Assembly (NCBI GenBank): GCA_030685235.1
Contig: MU839186.1
Span: 62,001-126,000 of the forward strand
Length of the DNA: 64,000 nt
Direction of reading: 5' to 3'
Source of the DNA: Copromyces sp. CBS 386.78
Taxonomy: Eukaryota > Ascomycota > Sordariomycetes > Sordariales > Sordariaceae
The position numbers and the translations under genes were made by a program. Of the stretch, positions 58,278 to 64,000 are shown one piece after another. The notes under the pieces are model-generated. The model was given only the letters and a program-made list of their open reading frames with translations. It did not search any database and was not told the DNA's origin. The first letter of the stretch is position 1. The number at the start of each line of letters is the position of its first letter.

Positions 58278-60346
58278 GAGGTAATGTGTGGATGTGGGCA
58301 GCGCCCCCTGAAAAAGTGGGATTACAAAAGAAACAAAGTGCCAGCCAGCCAAGCAAGCAGCATTTAGTGTAGGATCAAAGGACAGCGGATCTTTTTGGAA
58401 AGGAAAGTATCACGAGCGTCATATAATGATTATCTCAAGAGACTGGTTATAGGGCATGTGTTATGACCAGGTAGAGGAATAGGAACAGTACACACTACAG
58501 GACATATCATATCAGGAGACGGAGGCGCAGTTTATTGAATCGGATAGAACTCTCGCCTTTTACTGGTAGCCTTACTTGATATCTCTGGGCTTATCTTGGT
58601 TTCTGGAAGTCTCATGGAACGATTCGAATCGGTCCTACCCGCGCGTGACCCAGGAACCAATATCACCGAGTCCGACCTTTCCAGGCAGAAATATGCGATT
58701 CGAAACCGTCAATATACAGCCTCGTTCCTTGTTGATGTTCTCATGCGGCAAGGTGTTCAAGCCATTCAAGGCTGTGCAGAACGCTGAGGGTTGTCTGGGC
58801 CGGCTCTTGATTTGCCTGTTGGTTTCCCGACCTGTCTGTCTGAGGCTTTGAGGCCTTCAGTGTGACGACTACTGCCTGATCCTTCAGCTGTCTCCTGAAA
58901 CAAATCGAGGTTGCAATATCAATAATGTCTTCGATCAACCCAAAACAGAACAACATCAGAAACAAAACATGCCGATGAAGGGCACAAACTCCGTCCGTTT
59001 CGTTTCGGTCTCCCGTTCTGTGTTCTGTGAACTGCTGATAATTATCGGCGAACAGCTGGGGGCCAAGCACGTCATTCTCAAAGCCCCACAACAGTATTAA
59101 CCAAATAGACCAGGGTCTACGTTCCCAAAGATAGCCGGGTACCTCATGGGGCAGCGAGACGTGGCGGGCGGGCGGGGTACCTTGGCATCGTGGATCCCCG
59201 GGTTTCTGTCTCAATGCGACACCGGGCTGAAAGCGGAGCCACATCGCAACGCCGATGGTCGGACAAGAACGGTAGAGACGGTAGACTCAATGTGTCGCAA
59301 AGGATGGCGAAAGAGATATTATCCGGTTGGGGATTGGGATACCATGGCGAGGTGTCTTTACCTATGCTGGGGCTGAAGTACACAGTACACAACAAGAATA
59401 GAAGGTTCACGTCGCCATCATCTGGTGTGGGTATCACGACGTAACCGTATAATATAAGTGGTCCAGATAGATGTTGGGATGATTCTCAATCTCAACTGCT
59501 GGCACAAGTCGTTTAGATGAAAGAAACAAAACAAAAAGGCAAGAAGCGGTCGAGGACAGCAACTGGATAGACGGCCAACTGCTGCAAGGGACCACAATTG
59601 TAGTGTAGCTTCTGTCCTCGGCACCAATGTACCGCTGGACGGCAACAGCAACAGAGGGTGACAAACACCCCACCACCCCGAATGCCGTCCCCAGCTCATC
59701 CACCCGGACATCTAGTCCCCGTCCACGCGCCAGTCATCGACACATCCACCATCCACACCGGGCACAAATCTTGGGGAACCAGGGGGACAATATGGAACTT
59801 TAACTCGTCCAACCGGGGAGTCACTGGCACGACATCGCCCCGAATCCACCGTTGCCCGTCGAAATCGGTTTCGTCTTATAACTGTCCCTCAATTCGCCAT
59901 TTCCTTTCCTTAACCTCTTCTCCTCTCTTCTTGCATGTTTATACTCAACGATCAATAATACTATACCACTTACCCACCCCCCGACTCAACTCGGATTTGT
60001 ATGACCCGTCCTCCCAACTGAAAGACTTTAACGTCCAGCTACCAACTTCAATTGCCCCTCCATCCAGGCCCAGACAGGTCCACGTACCACCAGCATCTCC
60101 AGATCCACAACAAACGTCCGTTCTTCGCTCCTGCCGCCGCATATCGCCTAGACCTGCCCCATTCAAAAGACCGATCGCTTTGACTCATCACACCATCGGC
60201 ATCTATCCGTTTCATCCCAGCCATACCTTCCATACTACCGGTACTACGCCAGCACAGCAGCAGCACTAACACCGAGAAGCTATACAGAAGCGGTAACAGC
60301 CTCTGCAGCCTTTTCACCACCAAACCACATCTTCACCACGACAACA
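58278..60346. other. Long upstream region of met-2
   Basis: This 2.07-kb stretch lies between msp1 and met-2. The last 700 bp are rich in C and A (CACCACGACAACA before the ATG), as in long fungal 5' leaders. A frame of 203 codons (59658-60269) there is Pro/Ser/Thr/His-rich without domain signs and may be leader sequence. A minus-strand frame (58741-59244) has one hydrophobic stretch but no recognised family. I found no clear match to the CYS3 consensus in reading by eye. Confidence 0.45.
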
Positions 60347-61760
60347 ATGTCGACCCCCAACAGTGACAGCCCGGCCGCGCAAGCCGCCAAGAAGGTCTTT
60401 TCTCGTTTAGATCTTGACGGCCACCACCTCCCGCCATCGCCTGCACCCTCGAGCCCTCACAATGGCGGGAGAAGATATGCGCTCGCCACCGAGCTCGTCT
60501 ACACCGAGACCAAGGACCAGTATGGCGCCTCGAGCATCCCCATCTACCAGTCCGCCACCTTCAAGCAGTCGTCCTCCAACGGTGGTAGCGAGTACGACTA
60601 CACCCGCTCCGGCAACCCGACCCGCACCCATCTCGAGCGCCACTTGGCCAAGATCATGAACGCGAACCGCTGCTTGTCCGTCAGCTCCGGCATGGGCGCT
60701 CTCGACGTTATCACCCGCCTGCTGAAGCCCGGCGATGAGGTCATTACCGGCGACGACCTCTACGGCGGCACCAACCGCCTCCTGACCTATCTCAAGAACA
60801 ACCAGGGCGTGGTCGTTCACCACGTCGACACCACCAACGTCGAAAGTGTGCGCCAGATCATCACCCCCAAGACCGCCATGGTCCTGCTCGAGACCCCCAC
60901 GAACCCTCTGATCAAGATCTGCGACATCCCCACCATCGCACGCATCACGCACGAGGCCAACGAGAAGGCCGTGGTTGTCGTCGACAACACCATGCTCTCG
61001 CCCATGCTTTTCAACCCGCTCGACGTGGGCGCCGACATCGTCTACGAGTCCGGCACCAAGTACCTCTCGGGCCACCACGACATCATGGCGGGCGTCATCG
61101 CCGTCAACGACACGGAGCTGGGCGACAAGATGTTCTTCACCATCAACGCCACCGGCTGCGGTCTCTCGCCCAACGACTCATTCCTCCTCATGCGCGGCGT
61201 CAAGACCCTGGCCATCCGCATGGAGAAGCAGCAGGCCAACGCGCAGCGCATCGCCGAGTTCCTCGAGTCGCACGGCTTCAAGGTGCGCTACCCTGGTCTC
61301 AAGTCGCACCCGCAGTACGATCTGCACTGGTCGATGGCCCGCGGCGCCGGCGCCGTGCTGTCATTTGAGACTGGCGATGTGGCGCTGAGCGAGCGCATCG
61401 TCGAGGCCGCGAGGCTCTGGGGTATCTCGGTTAGTTTCGGCTGCGTGAACTCGCTCATCAGCATGCCTTGCCGCATGAGCCATGCCTCCATTGATGCCAA
61501 GACGCGCGCCGAAAGGCAGATGCCCGAGGACATCATTCGGTTGTGTGTTGGTATTGAGGATGTGGATGATTTGATTGATGATTTGTCGCGTGCTGTAAGT
61601 TTCACTTGTCCATCATGTCGTTTCAATTTGGGGATGGAAACTAACCTAATTCGTACAACAGCTTGTCCAAGCCGGTGCCGTTACTCTCACGATAGATGGC
61701 TTCCACGCTAACACCGCGGAAGGCGCTGCTGCTGAGACCACTGCTGCTCCTTCTGCTTAG
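60347..61760 (+). CDS. met-2: Cystathionine beta-lyase
   Basis: Exons 60347-61594 and 61662-61760 join in phase 0 over a 67-nt intron (GTAAGT, ACTAAC branch, ACAG) to give 448 residues. The protein belongs to the Cys/Met metabolism PLP-enzyme family: SAIPIYQSATF-like ASSIPIYQSATFKQ (61-74), YDYTRSGNPTRT (84-94), SSGMGAL (113-119), the PLP-binding lysine in ESGTKYLSGHHD (K238), and TGCGLSPNDSFLLMRGVKTL. The enzyme cleaves cystathionine to homocysteine, pyruvate and ammonia in methionine synthesis. I prefer beta-lyase over gamma-lyase from the overall sequence and the Neurospora met-2 resemblance, which is recognition rather than a search. Exon 2 encodes the conserved end LVQAGAVTLTIDGFH plus an Ala/Thr tail. 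Confidence 0.88.
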
Positions 61761-64000
61761 AGGGGAAAAAAAGAGAAAGAGAAAGACAGAACGTTTTATA
61801 CCAATTTTGTTGTTGTTACCTCTTTCGCATGACATGAGTATATCTTAGACAGATATGAGACCAAAGGAAGAGGAAAAGATCCGACAGATCTGTTTACTGT
61901 ATTTGTGTGGGGGCGATACGGTGCAATGTGTGTTACATTTTTATACCAGATGAAGTGGGATACGGGACGAAGGAAACAATGTCATGGGACGGTCATTCCT
62001 ACATGGGTTGAACGGATGAATGAATGGTTGGGTCGGGCCGCGTTGATATGACAGGCAACGATGAGATAAAGGACAGATGAGACGGATACTACTGCTCATC
62101 GGAAGATGATATGGAATAGAAAGGAAGTTAAGATCAAGACAAACATCACCTTGAACCCAAATTTACCAGTGATAAAACGTGTTTATGCCCCCTGAATTTA
62201 CTATTACCCGTCATCCAGCGAGATAGATGCCCAAATAGACCTTGTGCAGGCTTAGTTGTTAAGCATGAACAGATAAGAAAACGAAAAGAAAAGAAACGTA
62301 ATAACGACGTTACCCGGGAGATACAAGTAAACACTTGCACACTGGCTCTCGAGAGAGTCTCCAAGTGATGGATTGGCTCAAGACAACCTAACACTGCTCA
62401 AACGCTACACCCCCACCCCCTTTTACCGTTCCACTTTACGACAACTCGACAATAGCAACCTGAAACTCGACTCCGTAAAACCATCAAAAAAAGAAGAAAA
62501 AGAAAAAGAAAGGTATATCAGAATGAAAATAAGTCTCGTCGGTAACAAGAAAAGCTGAGGACTGTTTAAGCATGGGCCATAGACGCAAAGGTTTCGGGCT
62601 TTTTGTTTTTGGCCCTTTGGGAAGGTAAAGTACAAGCCACCCGCCCATCCATGTTGTCTGTTCTTCTTCTCCACAAGTACACAAGTGCATGCATGATGAG
62701 GCTGAGGGGGTAAGAAGGGTGAAAACTGAAACGGGTGGCTGGTGAGCCGAACCGGAACCGAATTGGAAACTGAATGGTTGGAACGGGAGCCGATCGAAAG
62801 GAAACCGAAGGGTTGGGACGGGACGGGGCGGGGGCGGTACGTATAAGGCCCGGATCGATTGCTGAATACTGCCGTCGGGGAATCTTCGACCGACGGAGGA
62901 GGAGGAGGACGAGGGGATGAGATGATGGTAGAGGACGAGGAGCCCTTGTATGAGAAAGCACGACTTTGTATGGGAAAGAGAGGACCCGTGTGTGAGGGAG
63001 TGTCTTTTAGATGAGTAGATGTAGATGTAGTAACGGGGTTCAAGTATGCATGGGATTTATTCCGGATTACCAAAAAAGTTAAAGGAACTAGGTAACACAG
63101 AGCTTCGCTGGGATTACTGGATATAACAAGGGTGGTGAGATATGGACACTCCCTGGATAAGGGGTAAGGAAAAAGTGCATGGTATTTGTTCGCACGAGGG
63201 CGATGTAGGGGGGAGATCGAGGGCTAAACTCATCGACACCAGGCCACGATCGACTTCGTGTGAGTATTTTGGTTGGGCAACGAAAAATTCGGAGCGAGAA
63301 GGGAATAGAATGAACGTTGTGAGGCACACAGACGCGATAAACACGAGGAAACTTAGACTTGTGAGATGGGAAGGGGGTTATGAATGGAGAAGAAAAGAAT
63401 ATCCATATCAAACGACGCTGCCCCCCGGAATAATAACAAAAAAAGGAAACATTATAACCTCCCCGGGGGTATCGATCCAACAAGGAAGCTCAGTGCCAAC
63501 CCAGTGCTCATACACTCCGAAAGCCCGAAATCCCTTCTCTCGGCCCGATCCAGCCCATCTCAGCTTTGCCTCCCCTTCCCGAGAAAAAGCCATCCGCAGG
63601 TCACACATGAGTAACTCGCACCGTTGTTGTACACATACGAGATTTGTTGCCACCGCCATGCTTTCCCATGCTTGCCATGCCATGCCTGTCACTCCTGTCC
63701 CGTCATGGCACAGACATGGCAGGCATGGAAGCTCAGGGCTTGTGGCCGCAAGAGAGAAAATCGGAAAAAGACAAAGAAATGGAATAATCCACCAGATAAA
63801 GAGTTTCGTGTCTTGTACGCCGTTCGTTCCACAAACAACGCAATCTGTCCAGACGCCCCTTGACCGCCTTGATAGCCTGCCTTCCCCTCCTCGCTTTCTC
63901 CGCAACGTCCTCCACTCAAATGTGCCGGATTTCTCCCCGCAAAACTGCAAGGTGAATGCCCGAGACCGTTATCCTTGGTGATACATGTTTTGCGTGCTGC
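61761..64000. other. Region without a supported gene
   Basis: After the met-2 3' UTR I see no frame with protein character. Long overlapping frames exist on both strands (62423-63073 minus, 63142-63981 plus, 63408-63950 minus), but they overlap each other and lack domains. Notable pieces are a purine tract at 62487-62520 and an imperfect inverted repeat at 63675-63728. It could be the long 5' leader of a gene to the right. Confidence 0.45.
63675..63728. repeat. Imperfect inverted repeat with CCATGCCTG / CAGGCATGG arms
   Basis: Arms of nine perfectly paired bases, extended imperfectly by CTTGCCATG and CATGGAAG, surround a loop of about 30 bases. ATGCC and ATGGC motifs are repeated several times in this stretch. 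Confidence 0.45.

Noticed and set aside
58741..59244. 167-codon minus-strand frame with a hydrophobic stretch
   Set aside because: No recognised family, no supporting splice sites, and the upstream end runs into another unrelated frame.
62423..63981. Long frames on both strands at the right edge (up to 279 codons)
   Set aside because: They overlap each other on opposite strands, are low in complexity and lack domains; at most one could be real and none has support.

Overview
The window looks like a chromosome segment of a filamentous ascomycete, most likely a Sordariomycete. Introns are short (about 55-180 nt) with GT..AG ends and CTRAC or TACTAAC branch sites. The gene set is typical of such fungi (Spt3, Ist1, AP-2 sigma, Msp1, cystathionine beta-lyase). 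The repeats carry the mark of repeat-induced point mutation (RIP): strong AT bias, loss of CpA/TpG, and TAA/TAG stops everywhere. The species is not identified.

Positions 1 to about 30,300 are an AT-rich, RIP-mutated block with no intact gene. It is a nest of Ty3/gypsy-type LTR retrotransposons from two families, called A and B here. The host copy, B2 (minus strand), survives in three pieces: 6020-6788, 14115-18180 and 25294-27988. Into it went A1 (plus strand, ending at 6019), B1 (6789-14114, TSD TTGTA) and A2 (18181-25293, TSD ATTCC). Two short non-autonomous elements with long terminal inverted repeats also sit in B2 (15490-15904 and 26487-27167). Both end in GAGAAA...TTTCTC and both are flanked by perfect 8-bp duplications. 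They look much less RIP-mutated than their host. Between 27,989 and about 30,310 lies another RIP-mutated stretch that I could not classify. Composition changes abruptly near 30,310.

Positions 30,311 to 64,000 are ordinary euchromatin with nine well supported protein genes. They are an F-box/WD40/UIM protein resembling Ufo1 (31278-34930, +), a small protein with a possible mitochondrial presequence (39079-39474, +), a multi-pass membrane protein (39795-41001, -), leucine carboxyl methyltransferase Ppm1 (41982-43268, +), SAGA subunit Spt3 (43962-47532, -), ESCRT-associated Ist1 (48431-49399, +), a zinc-knuckle/RS protein (51289-54091, +), AP-2 sigma (55203-55901, -), Msp1 (56914-58277, +) and cystathionine beta-lyase met-2 (60347-61760, +); counting the small 39079 protein this makes ten. 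Weaker material includes two decayed or uncertain genes at 36551-38712 and a tRNA-like remnant near 49,960. There is a short assembly gap at 35241-35250, and its flanks look like a false duplication.

The most unusual item is the spt3 locus. The canonical 18-codon first exon and the histone-fold exon are separated by a 2,533-nt intron. That intron carries a same-strand reading frame of about 620 codons, in frame with the downstream Spt3 exon and broken by one TAG. This could be an alternative long form of Spt3 or a nested gene. The genes do not form operons; most neighbours have their own promoters, and functional links between them are not evident.
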